Below are positions 23,861-34,379 of a stretch of DNA of 64,000 bases, piece by piece. The stretch lies in contig JAQFVV010000274.1 in NCBI GenBank assembly GCA_028023455.1, positions 734,350 through 798,349 on the forward strand. Direction: 5' to 3'. The DNA comes from Epiperipatus broadwayi (Eukaryota; Onychophora; Udeonychophora; Euonychophora; Peripatidae). The position numbers were made by a program, and so were the translations under genes. How positions within the stretch are numbered: position 1 is the first letter of the stretch; the number at the start of each line of letters is the position of its first letter. A model generated the notes under the pieces. That model searched no databases, was not told the DNA's origin, and saw nothing but the letters and a program-made list of their open reading frames with translations.

Positions 23861-25914
23861 TTAGTCATAAATAAAATTTCAGAACAATAGAGTAAGTCTA
23901 TAATTTTAATTTCACAGACTTAGGAAATATTTTACTATCTCTAATCGGAAATAGATATAAAATTTTGCAAATGAATGTTTTCATCCTGCTGCTAAAATAC
24001 CAATAAATAAATAAACGTCATTTCCAAAATTCAAGCAAGCAATTCATTAAACCCTATCATCTAATAGATTCTGCTATCCAGAATTTTAAATAGTCTACAC
24101 ATTAAAAGAGGAACTATTTTGTAGAAAAACATTATTTTAGAGATATAGCAATATTAAAATAAAGATATTTCTAAATATATGCTGCTGAAGGATATTTAAA
24201 ACATTTGAATGCCTTTTTAACAAACTTCTTATTCGTAAAGTCAATAAAAACATTTTTACATTATTAAAAACTGCTTTAAAATACCAACCACAGTATGAAC
24301 TTTTTATCAGCCTTAATATTATAGTATATAAAATATTAAATTGATAATATTGTCTACTATTAATGAGAAAATAAGAATCAATAAATGTTCTTACATAATA
24401 ATGATAAGTCATGGAGAATTTCCTCAAAATCTACACTTTGTCTAGACATAACTTGAACAGTATTGTTAAATATTTAGATAAAATTTCTATTACATTTTTT
24501 GATTATATAGAATTTAAACTTTTTTTTAGTACTTTCAGCTTAGAACTTTCATGTATGGAGAAAATTAGTTAAAAGTATATGTTTAAGTTTAAGCAAAATA
24601 AAGTTTGTTATAAACAATTAAACTGAATAAAATTAATTATTAATCAAGTAAGTTCCCTAGTAAAAATTACCCAAGGCAAGTAGAAAATTTTAAATAAAAA
24701 TTAACAAGTAAGTAAAGCACATTAAAGCAAGCCTGCCTCTATTTACATTGTTGATCATGTGACTGATTTTGTTGGATGAAATTGACATTTAGATTTACAC
24801 CTTCCTTGATCTTAACTTATTAAAGTTTAAAGATTATCTGATATCTTGGAAGGCATAGCTAAAAATAAACTCATTTAACATAACAATATAGACTTTTTAA
24901 TTAAAATATTACATTTTAACAATTATTTATATAATTAAAAATTACTACAATGAAAATAAAATATTATATAATAGATTACATTATTTTAAATAGAATATTA
25001 ATTTACTTTCTTTTTATAACAATTTGATATATTATGTGATAGATATAAGTTCCCAGAATTCTTTTTAAGACTTTTAAAAATAAATATTTATGAGTAATTT
25101 TAATATTGCAATGAGGAAGTTAAAATTGAAATTTATTTTCCAAGAACACATACACATGTTTACCAGTTCTTTTATATTTATAATTAATAGTTTTTGATAA
25201 TAATAAATCAACTATTTATCTTTTTTAATTAACTATCTTAAAACTTATTATAATTAGCATTAACAAAAATGTACTTTTATTAGAAAATGACTTAAATAAA
25301 AAATGTTATTTCTAAAAGCAAGTAATTTAAATATTAATAATGAGTTTTAAAGATTCAAACTTGACATTAAAGTTTAACTTTAACTTTGATTTTTACACAT
25401 TAGTACCTTTATTAAAATAGCTTTGACTTTTAATATTTTTCTATCATTAGCTCATTAATATTTAGAGTAAAAATATCTCTAATGTAAGCAATTTGAAGTA
25501 CATTTACAATATACAGATGGGTTTTAAAACACTACAGTAAAATATTAAAATGACTTTTAAAACAAGTCTTAAAATAACTTAGAGGGTAAATTAACATTTA
25601 AGTGTTAAGCTCTGATAATTTGGCTTGTTATAAAAATGAACTTACTGAAAAAAAAAATTAAATACTAATAATTAGATGGCTGAAAATTTAGCTTTACTGA
25701 CAAAGCTAAAGGTTACAATATATTGTGAGAGTACAGTCCAAAACTAGTAGAAACAAAAGGGATCTGAAACAAAACATACTTAATTAGAGGTATAATGAAT
25801 TTATTGATATCCTTAATTATTATAAAAAATCAAGCCAGATGTCACATGACTTAATTTAATAAAGCTTGTATTTACAAATGTTATATATATAGAGCTTGCA
25901 AAATAAGCTCTTAA
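23861..25914. other. AT-rich DNA, nothing recognised
   Basis: Includes a 96-codon minus frame at 24137-24427 without similarity that I can recognise. No structured repeat seen by eye. Confidence 0.5.
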
Positions 25915-25916
25915 CA

Positions 25917-25990
25917 AGCTTTTGAGAATATCCTCAACCCCAAACCGTTTTCTGCTTCTGTTGTCATCAGTGAGGTGCCAGGATATTCTA
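25917..25990 (-). ncRNA. Hammerhead-ribozyme-like motif with long stem I
   Basis: Read on the minus strand: AGAATATCC, internal loop, ACCTCA, then CTGATGA (25964-25970), a weak stem II, GAAA (25949-25952), ACGGTT with GTT as the cleavage triplet, then TGGGGT, loop, GGATATTCT. Stem I pairs as 6 bp plus 9 bp around an internal loop, which is strong support. Stem II (CAACAGAAGCA) pairs poorly. It stands at the edge of the Penelope cluster beside an AT run, as the terminal-repeat ribozymes of Penelope-like elements do. Confidence 0.55.
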
Positions 25991-26001
25991 GCCTTAGATT
26001 A

Positions 26002-26032
<31 letters not shown>

Positions 26033-26074
26033 TTAATGATATATATATATTATATTTAATGTTTTCACGGTTAT

Positions 26075-26492
26075 ATGATGTAGATAAATTATAACTTTTT
26101 GGGCTGCACCATGTATTGTTTTCCATTAAACACCGATATTTTGACGGACTAGCAACCACTATTATCAAGGTTAACTTTTGAAAGAAAATCCATTAGATCT
26201 TAAAAAATAACGTATTCCAGCTATGTGGAAACCTCTCATTTTATCTAATATTAACTTAAAATTAATAGATAAAAATACTGAGGGAAATAAACATTTTGAT
26301 AAGCCTCATATTGTGAATGCTGAACTTAAATCTCATTTCTCATCTCGCACACAGTCACGTTATTTTTTAAGATCTAACGGATTTTCTTTCAAAAGTTAAC
26401 CTTGATAATAGCGGTTGCTAGTTCGTCAAAATATCGGTGTTTAATGGAAAACAATACGCGGTACAGCCAAAAAAGTTATAATTTATCTATCT
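26075..26492. repeat. Inverted repeats flanking a Penelope-like fragment
   Basis: The arm at 26081-26205 (ATAAATTATAACTTTTTGGG ... GGTTAACTTTTGAAAGAAAA) is mirrored at 26365-26485 with few changes. The 160 bp between them are AT-rich. A third piece of the same terminal repeat lies at 26575-26700. Inverted partial terminal repeats next to AT runs are typical of Penelope-like elements. Confidence 0.7.
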
Positions 26493-26794
26493 ATATATAT
26501 ATATGAATACATAGTATTATTTCATATTATGCATTCACTGTTTATCGATGAGAATATTAGAATATATATATAAATAAATTATTATTTTTGGGACTAAACC
26601 ATATGTTATTTTGCATTACATACCAATATTTCAATGAACTAGCATCCACTATTGTCAAGGTTAACTTTTTGGTTAGTCCCAAAAATAGTAATTTATCTGT
26701 ATCATACAATCATGAAAATATTAAATTATATATATATATATAACTACAACCATTAAATGTCTGTATTTTTAAATCATACAATAATAATTCAAAC

Positions 26795-27815
26795 AAATAT
26801 ATTTAACACAATATTCAAAATTAAATAATATATTCTTTACCAGAAGTACTTTCAATTGTTTCACTGACAATCTTTATCAACTGTTAATACAAACGTACAA
26901 AAAATAAAACATTGCATTACCCATCATTCAATCCATTCAAATTTCCCACAATTCTGTTGTCTTTATATTAGCCAATTGTCTATTCATTAAACCACCTCTA
27001 TTCCTAGATATCATCATTGCCTCTTTAATTTTACATTTTTCACTACATCTTTCATATGTTTTTTCACTACACCTTTGATATGTTGAATGTTGATTATCAA
27101 TATTATTTATAATACAATTACAAAATATAATCAAAATAAAAGTAATAATAAGAAAATATTAAATAAATTAAAAAGTGATAAATGGATTTCTATTCCTTTT
27201 ATATCTAATCAACAAGCTAAATTAATTAATAAACTTTATAGTGGTTTGTATAGAATTTCTTTTTTCTCTTCAAATAATATAAATGATATGATAAATAACT
27301 CCAAAGCCAAGATTTCTAAGTTTGAATTAAGTTCTGTTATATATATGTTGGAATGTGGTTGTGAAATAAAATATATAGGGGAATCCAAATGTACATTACA
27401 AAAACGATATAATGATCATAAGACATTATATAAACGTGTACAGAAAGAAAATATATCTTCAGTAAATATGAATACTCCATCAATTATATTTGATCATAAT
27501 AGAACATGTAATTATGGTTTTAAATTTAATAATAGAGATATAAAAATTGTTCAAATTGAAAGGTGTAGTGAAAAACGTAAAATTAAAGAGGCAATGATGA
27601 TATCTAGGAATAGAGGTGGTTTAATGAATAAACAATCGGCTAATATAACGACAACAGAATTGTGGGAAATTTGAATAGATTGAATGATGGGTAATGCAAG
27701 TTTTTATTTTTTGTACGTTTGTATTAACAGTTGATAAAGATTGTCAGTGAAACAATGGAAAGTACTTCTGGTAAAGAATATATTATTTAATTTTGAATAC
27801 TGTGTTAAATATAAA
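26795..27815 (+). mobile_element. Penelope-like element fragment with inverted 3' ends
   Basis: The 3' part of a GIY-YIG-bearing element (27087-27674 plus tail to about 27813) is preceded by an inverted copy of its own last 270 bp (26795-27060), including the end of the coding region in reverse. The outer ends read AAATATATTTAACACAATAT on the left and its mirror, interrupted by the palindromic retroposon, on the right. No reverse transcriptase domain is present in this piece. Confidence 0.75.
27087..27674 (+). pseudogene. Penelope-like GIY-YIG endonuclease domain, C-terminal part of the polyprotein
   Basis: 195 codons, open to the stop at 27672-27674. The domain is recognised from SVIYMLECGCEIKYIGES (residues about 83-100), which matches the Penelope form of GIY-YIG with the CGC-x-Y-IGE(S/T) core, followed by LQKRYNDHK with the conserved Arg and His, and by EKRKIKEAMMISR with the late glutamate. 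In this family the endonuclease nicks the target to prime reverse transcription. The reverse transcriptase that should precede it is absent, so this is a 5'-truncated copy. The N-terminal start chosen is only the first ATG in the frame. Confidence 0.8.
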
Positions 27816-27905
27816 CAGTGAGGATTACCAACTTCTCTACAAGCTTTATGATAAATGCTTAGCCAGAGCCAGCACTTAAAATATCTCTGTCAGGAACCCC
27901 TCCCC

Positions 27906-27950
27906 AAACCCCTGACCATGGTTTCGTGCTTTGGCACTCCTCAGAGTGGT
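27906..27950 (-). ncRNA. Hammerhead ribozyme, complete core
   Basis: Minus strand order: ACCACT (stem I), CTGAGGA (27938-27944), stem II GTGC-CAAA-GCAC with four perfect pairs (27926-27937), GAAA (27922-27925), CCATGGTC giving a self-complementary ACCATGGT stem III and a GTC cleavage triplet, then AGGGGT as the other side of stem I (one A-G mismatch). Predicted cut between 27914 and 27913. All invariant bases are present. The tiny palindromic stem III suggests activity as a dimer, as known for Penelope and satellite hammerheads. Confidence 0.78.
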
Positions 27951-28244
27951 GTCAGGGTAGGTTCAGACACTAGATCTAAAAATACCAACCCAAAGCTAAG
28001 CACTTAGCTAAAAGTTATCTATTGAGTGGAAAATCTGAAATTTTCAGACATCTACATGTCTTCAAACCCAGCTGTCCAACTCAAATAGCTATCAGCCCCA
28101 TATAGCTATTTGAGTTGGATAGCTGGGTTTGAAAACATGTAGATGTCTGAAAAATTTCAGATTTTCCACTCAATAGATAACTTTTAGCTAAGTGCTTAGC
28201 TTTGGGTTGGTATTTTTAGATCTAGTGTCTGAACCTACCCTGAC

Positions 28245-28287
28245 ACCTCTCTGAGGAGTGCCAAAGCACAAAACCATGGTCAGGGGT
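28245..28287 (+). pseudogene. Hammerhead ribozyme copy with G12A change, right arm
   Basis: Mirror of 27906-27950 on the other strand: CTGAGGA 28251-28257, stem II GTGCCAAAGCAC, then AAAA instead of GAAA at 28270-28273. The conserved G12 needed for catalysis is lost, so only the left-arm copy should cleave. Confidence 0.7.
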
Positions 28288-28527
28288 TTGGGGAGGGGTT
28301 CCTGACAGAGATATTTTAAGTGCTGGCTTTGGCTAAGCATTTATCATAAAGCTTGTAGAGGAATTGGCAATCCTCACTGTTTATAACTTACAAGCTTAAG
28401 AGATAGGGTCATGTGATCTATAAATTGATCTATGACTCTTATTTTGACTGTGTTAAATATATTTGTTTGAATTATATATATATATATATATTACTATTTG
28501 TGGGATATTCCGTGTAGTGAAAAAGCT

Positions 28528-28577
28528 AAATGCTGACGTTTCAGTACAATATCAAGTACCTTCCTCAGAGCATCCTC
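28528..28577 (-). ncRNA. Hammerhead ribozyme in Penelope terminal repeat, complete core
   Basis: Minus strand: GGATGCT (stem I), CTGAGGA (28562-28568), stem II around GGTAC and GTACT, GAAA (28539-28542), CGTC with GTC as the cleavage triplet, then AGCAT. Stem I pairs GATGCT with AGCATT in five Watson-Crick pairs plus a wobble. ACGT is a minimal self-complementary stem III, as in other Penelope-like hammerheads. Predicted cut between 28535 and 28534. Confidence 0.72.
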
Positions 28578-28720
28578 TTTCTCAAATCATAAGAATGCAT
28601 GTGAGATTTAAAATCATTTTTATCGTTTTCTTTCTCCTCATATTTAAATTCTATTGGTTGAGAAGTTTTAAAATTTATTTTCTCTTCCAATAGTTTCTTC
28701 CAAATGTTGTTAATCTTCTT

Positions 28721-28900
28721 TCACTCACACCTTTCATTTATGCTCTTCGACCTTTTAAAAATCTCTATAGCCTCTCTTAGCAATCTCTGGTCATATTGTT
28801 CAATTTTTGCTAAAATATTTGTTTTTTCAAAATTGATATTATGATTTGTTAATTTAATATGAGAATAAATAGCTGATGAATTGGATTTTTCTCTCACTGC
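28721..28900 (-). pseudogene. Penelope-like endonuclease C-terminus, left arm
   Basis: Minus-strand frame with SSAIYSHIKLTNHNINFEK and RLLREAIEIFKR, the conserved His and late Glu region of the Penelope GIY-YIG domain. The catalytic GIY-YIG core itself is missing. Mirror copy at 28885-29228. Confidence 0.7.
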
Positions 28901-29228
28901 CAGAAAATCCAATTCATCAGCTATTTATTCTCATATTAAATTAACAAATCATGATATCAATTTTGAAAAAACAAATATTTTAGCAAAAATTGAACATTAT
29001 GACCAGAGATTGCTAAGAGAAGCTATAGAGATTTTTAAAAGGCCCAAGAGCATAAATGAAAGGTGTGAGTTAAAGAAGATTAACAACATTTGGAAGAAAC
29101 TATTGGAAGAGAAAATAAATTTTAAAACTTCTCAACCAATAGAATTTAAATATGAGGAGAAAGAAAACGATAAACACGATTTTAAATCTCACATGCATTC
29201 TTATGATTTGAGAAAGAGGATGCTCTGA
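28885..29228 (+). pseudogene. Penelope-like endonuclease C-terminus, right arm
   Basis: Same protein segment as the left arm (IYSHIKLTNHDINFEK, RLLREAIEIFKR) and a further 50 codons ending SYDLRKRML just before the terminal repeat. The HxxxxNH-like stretch and REA motif place it at the C-terminus of a Penelope polyprotein. Truncated at the palindrome centre, so non-functional. Confidence 0.72.
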
Positions 29229-29266
29229 GGAAGGTACTTGATATTGTACTGAAATGTCAGCATTTA
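29218..29266 (+). ncRNA. Hammerhead ribozyme copy, right arm of Penelope palindrome
   Basis: ATGCT, CTGAGGA (29225-29231), GGTAC...GTACT stem II, GAAA (29251-29254), TGTC, AGCAT. It differs from 28528-28577 by C to T directly after GAAA, which spoils the minimal ACGT stem III. Invariant core bases are intact. Confidence 0.6.
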
Positions 29267-29329
29267 GCTTTTTCACTACACGGAATATCCCGCAAATAGT
29301 AATATGACATCTTTTATCCGTGAAAACAT

Positions 29330-29337
29330 TAGAATTA

Positions 29338-29376
<39 letters not shown>

Positions 29377-29740
29377 ATTCCATGGGCTGCAGAAAGGTGT
29401 TTGCTATTGACTGAAAGGAGACCCTTTGATTCCTCTTGGAGGCCTTAAAGAAACCAAGTAGGGGAAATCCTAATGTCCACTCCATATGTTATTGTCATTT
29501 CAGCTGTTATTACTATGTGATTATTCATATTGTATACAAACATGGATGGGCTGCTCACCAACACACATTATTTAGCATGGCGAGTTTATTGGTTTTTTTA
29601 TCTCTGACAAACAAAAATAAATCATAGTCCTTATTCCCAAGAGACTGCAAAATCACTAAACCAAGGCAGTAGTTGGTGGCTGAAGTGGAGGATGCTAAGA
29701 ATCTCCTAATTGTGGACTTTGGCTGCCATTTGATAATGAC
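29330..29740. repeat. Microsatellite and dispersed repeat related to 36005-36205
   Basis: (TA)n then (TG)n at 29338-29376. From about 29385 to 29535 the sequence (TGCAGAAAG ... GGCCTTAAAGAAACCAAG ... ATGTGATTATTCATATTGT) matches 36005-36205 over about 150 bp. Class unknown, no coding. Confidence 0.6.
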
Positions 29741-29744
29741 TTTT

Positions 29745-32285
29745 TATTTAGGGATTTACAACTGCAGATCATGTTCTAGTGAAAGAATATTGCAACATTT
29801 AGAAGAGGAACTGTCTTATATTAAATGAGACATTATTGCATTTTGTAAAGTTAGAAGAAAAAGTGAAGAGAATTGATGTAAAAAGTAGACATGTACTCTA
29901 CTATAAAGTCACAAACATTGGAAATACAAGTGTAGAATTTATTATAAATAAAAAGTGGAAGGACAATAATGTGGAGATTGATGGTGTATCAGACAGAGTG
30001 GCAAGATTAGTTATACAACTTAATAGCAGATACCAAATGCAGATAATTCAGGTTTATGCCCCAACAAGTTCTCATAGTGATGAAGTAATAGAAAATTTTT
30101 ATATGGATGTACAAAAGGCTTTCGATCAGAGTAAACCACATTTTAAAATTGTTAGGGGAGATTTTAGTGCTAGAAATAGTAGACAAATGAAAGATAAGAG
30201 TGCTGTAGGTAATTTTGATTATGGTAATAGAAATGAGAGAGGACATACATTTATGGAGTTTGCAGAAAAAGAAAAACTTTGGATTATAATTTTTTTTTTT
30301 AGAAAAATATTAAAAGTAAATGGACATGGAAGCATCCAAATGAAGGTACAGCAGAATTGGATTATATTTTGACTAGCAGAAAATACATATTTCAAGATTG
30401 TAATGTTCTTAATAAATTTAACACAGGAAGAGATCATCGATTAGTAAGATATAAGATACATGTTAATATAAAACTAGAGAGACGAAAATTATTAAGAAAC
30501 ACAATATTTACAGTTGATATTCCTAATCTTCAGAAACATTCTAATGAATTTAAATTAGAACTTACAAATCGGTTTCAATTATTAGTAGATTTTGAACATG
30601 ATTCAGATTTGAATGAAATTAATATGAAAATAACTGATACACTTTTAAAAACTGCAACAAAGATAGCTGATAGAAAGAAGCAGAAATTGACCAATAAAAT
30701 TTCTACTGAGACTAGAGAATTTATGAAGAAAAAAAGGTATATGTAAATATACAAAAATGATGCATTAAAAGGGATTGAATATCTCGAATTTTGTAAAATA
30801 GTGCGGAAAAGAGTTGAAAATAATATAAGAAAGTATAACTGTGAACTAGCAAGAAAAGCTGTAGAAGAGAATAAAAGTCTCAAGAGTGTAAAACAACATT
30901 TTGGTATTGGTAGGAAATTTATTTCTGCAATAAGAAAAAAAGATGGAATTATTACTAAAAAGAGAGATGACATCATGAAATGGGTAGAAGACTTTTATTA
31001 AGAATTATATAGTAATAAAGAACAAGTACCTCCTATATCTATTACATCTTCTGAATTGCCCAGAATTTTAAATGAAGAAGTAGGACATGCAATTAAATGT
31101 ATGAAGAAAGGAAAGGCTCCAGGAAATGATGGAATTATAATTGATATATTAAAAGAAGCAGGTGAAGAAATAGAAACAATTTCCGCAAAGTTATATACCA
31201 AATGTCTAAATGATAAAGATGTACCAGAAGACTGGAAGAATCCAGTAATAATATTAATATTTAAAAAAGATGATAAAGAAGATATTAGAAATTACAGACC
31301 TATCAGCCTTTTATCAGTTTTATATAAAATTTTTACCAAGATAATTACAACTCGTCTACAGAGAACTTTGGATTTCCACCAACCAAGAGAACAAGCTGGA
31401 TTTAAAAGTGGTTTTAGTACAGTAGATCATATTCAGGTATTGAGAGAAGTTATAGAAAGGACAAATGAATATGAGTTGTCATTATGTTTTGGATTTGTAG
31501 ATTATGAAAAGGCATTTGATTCTATAAAACATTTCTTCAGTGATTAAAGCATTGGATCATCAAGGTATAGATCCAGGATATTGTCATATTTTAAAGAATA
31601 TTTATAAAAATGCAACAGCAACAATTAGATTACATAATGATACTGGGAAAGTCAACATTGAGAAAGGTGTAAGACAAGGTGACTCCATATCTCCAAAACT
31701 CTTTAGAGCAGTGCTGCAAGAAGTATTTTGTGGATTAAAATGGGAAGCTAAAGGAGTAAAAATAAATGGAGATTATTTAAGTCATTTAGATTTTGCAGAT
31801 GATGTAATTGTTTTTGCAAATAATGCTTTAGAATTACAGGAAATGTTGCAGGAGTTATCAGATGAAAGCAGAAATGTAGGATTAAAGATTAATGTTAAAA
31901 AGATTAAAGCAATGTTTAATATATTTTATCAAAATATGAAAATATAGATTGATTATGATGAGTTAGAAGAAGTTAACAGCTACAAATACCTTGGTCAGAT
32001 TATTAATATAAATGGAAACATAATGGATGAAATTAATCATAGAATTAAACTTAGTTGGAGTGTTTTGGTAGAAATAATTTGATATTAAAAGGAAATATGC
32101 CTATATGTTTGAAAAGAAAGGTTTTTAATAAATGTGTTTTACCAGTTCTTACTTATAGATCTAAGACTTGGACACTTAATAGAAGAGCAATACAGAGACT
32201 TCAGACCACTCAAAGAAGTATGGTGAGATACATGATAGAAGTAACAAGAACAGATCAAAAACACAATATATGGGTAAGAGGATAA
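29745..32285 (+). pseudogene. RTE-like LINE: endonuclease and reverse transcriptase, several breaks
   Basis: Non-LTR retrotransposon protein. The apurinic-type endonuclease starts near 29770 in a broken frame (LQHLEEELSYIK, then KVRRK) and continues in 29836-30372 with VSDRVARLVIQLNSRYQ, QIIQVYAPTSSHSDEV, GDFSA and NERGHTFMEF. A frameshift lies in a T run at 29290-30300 region (about 30290-30300). The linker follows at 30357-30998 with two stops. RT fingers and palm: KGKAPGNDGI, EDWKNPVIILIFKKDD, NYRPISLLSVLYKIF, REQAGFKSGFSTVDHI (31056-31547); then, after a frame change near 31540, GVRQGDSISPKLF and the catalytic FADD at 31792-31803; C-terminal LPVLTYRSKTWTLNRR (32055-32285). The end is cut off by a palindromic-repeat fragment. 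The clade within RTE-like LINEs is uncertain. Confidence 0.85.
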
Positions 32286-32286
32286 A

Positions 32287-32475
32287 CAGGTGCAGTGTTC
32301 TCAGATTCAATGTGCCTCACTGGTAAAAGACACATGGTAGAAAGTAGTCTTGGGATATTGGATGAGTAGGCACTATACAGGGATTTTATGCACTAACCTT
32401 CTTGCATCCATTGATTACTCTTGCTTGCACTGAGTGGTGTTACTGTATGGAGGATTTAACCTCCCTGTTTTGTAA
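32287..32475 (+). repeat. Palindromic retroposon family, right-arm fragment
   Basis: Starts with GGTGCAGTGTTCTCAGAT and runs to the outer end GTTACTGTATGGAGGATTTA. The ribozyme segment is damaged (CTGGTAA replaces CTGACGA). It truncates the LINE at 32285. Confidence 0.8.
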
Positions 32476-34370
32476 AACCTTTAACATTATGATAGAAAAT
32501 ATTTTTTATGTAAAATACTACATATAGAATTCAGAAAAGATAATAAAAGGATAATAAAATATATCTACTTTCAATGTAAACCTAAGAAATTTAGTAATAA
32601 ACATGATCACATATGATACTCCAAGATAGGAGCTGTTGCCATATTATAAAATTTATTTACAAGTTTTAATTTTATTTTAAACATTAATGTATACAGTAAT
32701 CAGAGATGGAGAAATGGCTGCTTGTGTAATATAACATATATTAAACTTATAAATTTGAATATTTTTTTGTTTGTTTACATTTTTTTGGATAGTCTGTAAT
32801 GAAGTTGTGTATATTGATACAACATAGTTTGCAACTTCACTCTATAGGTAAAAAATAAATAGTAGCTTGTAAATATTATGGCTGCAGGATACAAGATTCT
32901 CAAAATAGAAAGGTAGTGAAAGAAAACACATGATAACTACATAACAAATCCTAACTTTTTAAAATTTGAAATTTTCTTTGTGCCTTCATTGATATGGCTG
33001 CTGAATGTGAAAACTAATCTTCCACAAAGTCCTTTACATAAATTAATAAATGTTAGTATATAAAAAGTAGGTACTCAATTTCACAAGACTTGTGGGATGT
33101 AGATAACACATTTATCTATCATGCCTATACTCTAGGTTTGAATCTGGGCTAAATGAAATTCTTTTCAAGAGGCTTAGGTTTTATTTTTCAGGTATCTAAC
33201 TTACAACCATCCAAGTTAACCGACCAACCTTGTTTGGTAAATAAGTATTTAGTTATCTTTCTTAGAAGACAAAAGAAGAGTAGAAACACAATGAGCCTTG
33301 GAAATATTGTCTTCTCCTAATCAACGACTGGAAAAAATTTGCTCTGAAATAGCTGCATATTTAATTTTTATTGTTCTGTCTTGTCGGTTAAACATGACAA
33401 AATGTAGTAATTGTTATGTGCTGATTCAATACTTGTTTCTTTATTATAGCCAATTAACTGTTAGGAAAGTCATGTGTGGTGTATTGCAATGATAAAATGT
33501 CAGGCTCTGGATTATAATATATTTGGAATGATTTTAGACCTGGTACTTCCAGTGTTTAAACTTCCTATGAATTCCTGAGTAATAATGCTGTTGGATTATA
33601 CATTTTTTAACTAGGAATAAAGAGGATCCTATGTTATGATTCAACTTACCTTCAAGTAATGAACTTATCCAGATTGCAATCTTGTCTTGACTGGATTCAG
33701 CAATCATTGTTACAAACGAATGCATATATGTATAGATGAAATATAACCATTGACATAAACAGGCTAATGTGTGAAGGTGATATGCTCAGCAGAAATGTTT
33801 GCAGAAGCACAGCCAGGCAACAGCAGATATTATATTGTTCATCTTATATTTAATTGCTGAGGCAGTGGGGCACTTTTGTGGCTGCTAAATGCTGAACCTC
33901 CCACTAGGCAGGCCTTCATGGTACAGCTGGAAGTATTATGTGCCTCTAGAAGAGCACCTGAAGCCACTTGCTTCAATAGTTGTATGGGAACTAGATATCA
34001 TACTCAGCCAGCGGGATCAGCCCCACAGTATATTAGATGTTTATATCATATATGCTCTTAATTGTTGCTAAACATTTTATTTAAAAATTTGCAACATATG
34101 TTGCAAACAAATAATTAATTGTTTACTTTTAAACTCCTTTACAAAAATGATACTTAAATAGATCACCTGTGATTGTTGCATAATATTAAAGTACAATACT
34201 ATATCAATAGATGATCTATATGTGATTAATTATATTACTGCTTCTTATAGAATGAAAACGTCACAAATACCAAATACAATCATAATCCATTTTCAGTACA
34301 GGACAGTTTTTTCAAAGACATAAGTAAAATTTAAGAAGCACTGATATAATTGCACTAGATTATTACGTAG
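32476..34370. other. No gene recognised
   Basis: AT-rich DNA with short frames only (33298-33492, 33534-33725, 33876-34071). The stretch 33850-34050 is less AT-rich but I see no domain, so I leave it unassigned. Confidence 0.5.
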
Positions 34371-34379
34371 TATATTTAT

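Larger units (their letters stand above)
27814..28446. mobile_element. Palindromic retroposon, second subfamily, 15-bp target duplication
   Basis: 633 bp inserted in the Penelope fragment's tail and flanked by ACTGTGTTAAATATA at 27799-27813 and 28447-28461. The left arm 27814-28090 and right arm about 28095-28385 are almost perfect mirrors. The right end adds an asymmetric tail (28386-28446) with AAGAGATAGGGTCATGTGAT, related to the tail of the main family. Each arm has a hammerhead segment. No reading frame is present. Confidence 0.88.
28490..29295. mobile_element. Penelope-like 3' fragments as an 800-bp palindrome
   Basis: Two copies of the same 3' end point towards each other around a centre near 28895. 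Each arm holds a C-terminal endonuclease segment and, at its outer end, a terminal repeat with a hammerhead motif; the outermost blocks read ATTTGTGGGATATTCCGTGT and its mirror. AT or TG microsatellites flank both sides. Arms differ by only a few per cent. Confidence 0.82.

Noticed and set aside
33850-34071. Possible exon in a less AT-rich stretch with two overlapping frames
   Set aside because: No domain, no clear splice sites, and neither frame looks conserved by composition.
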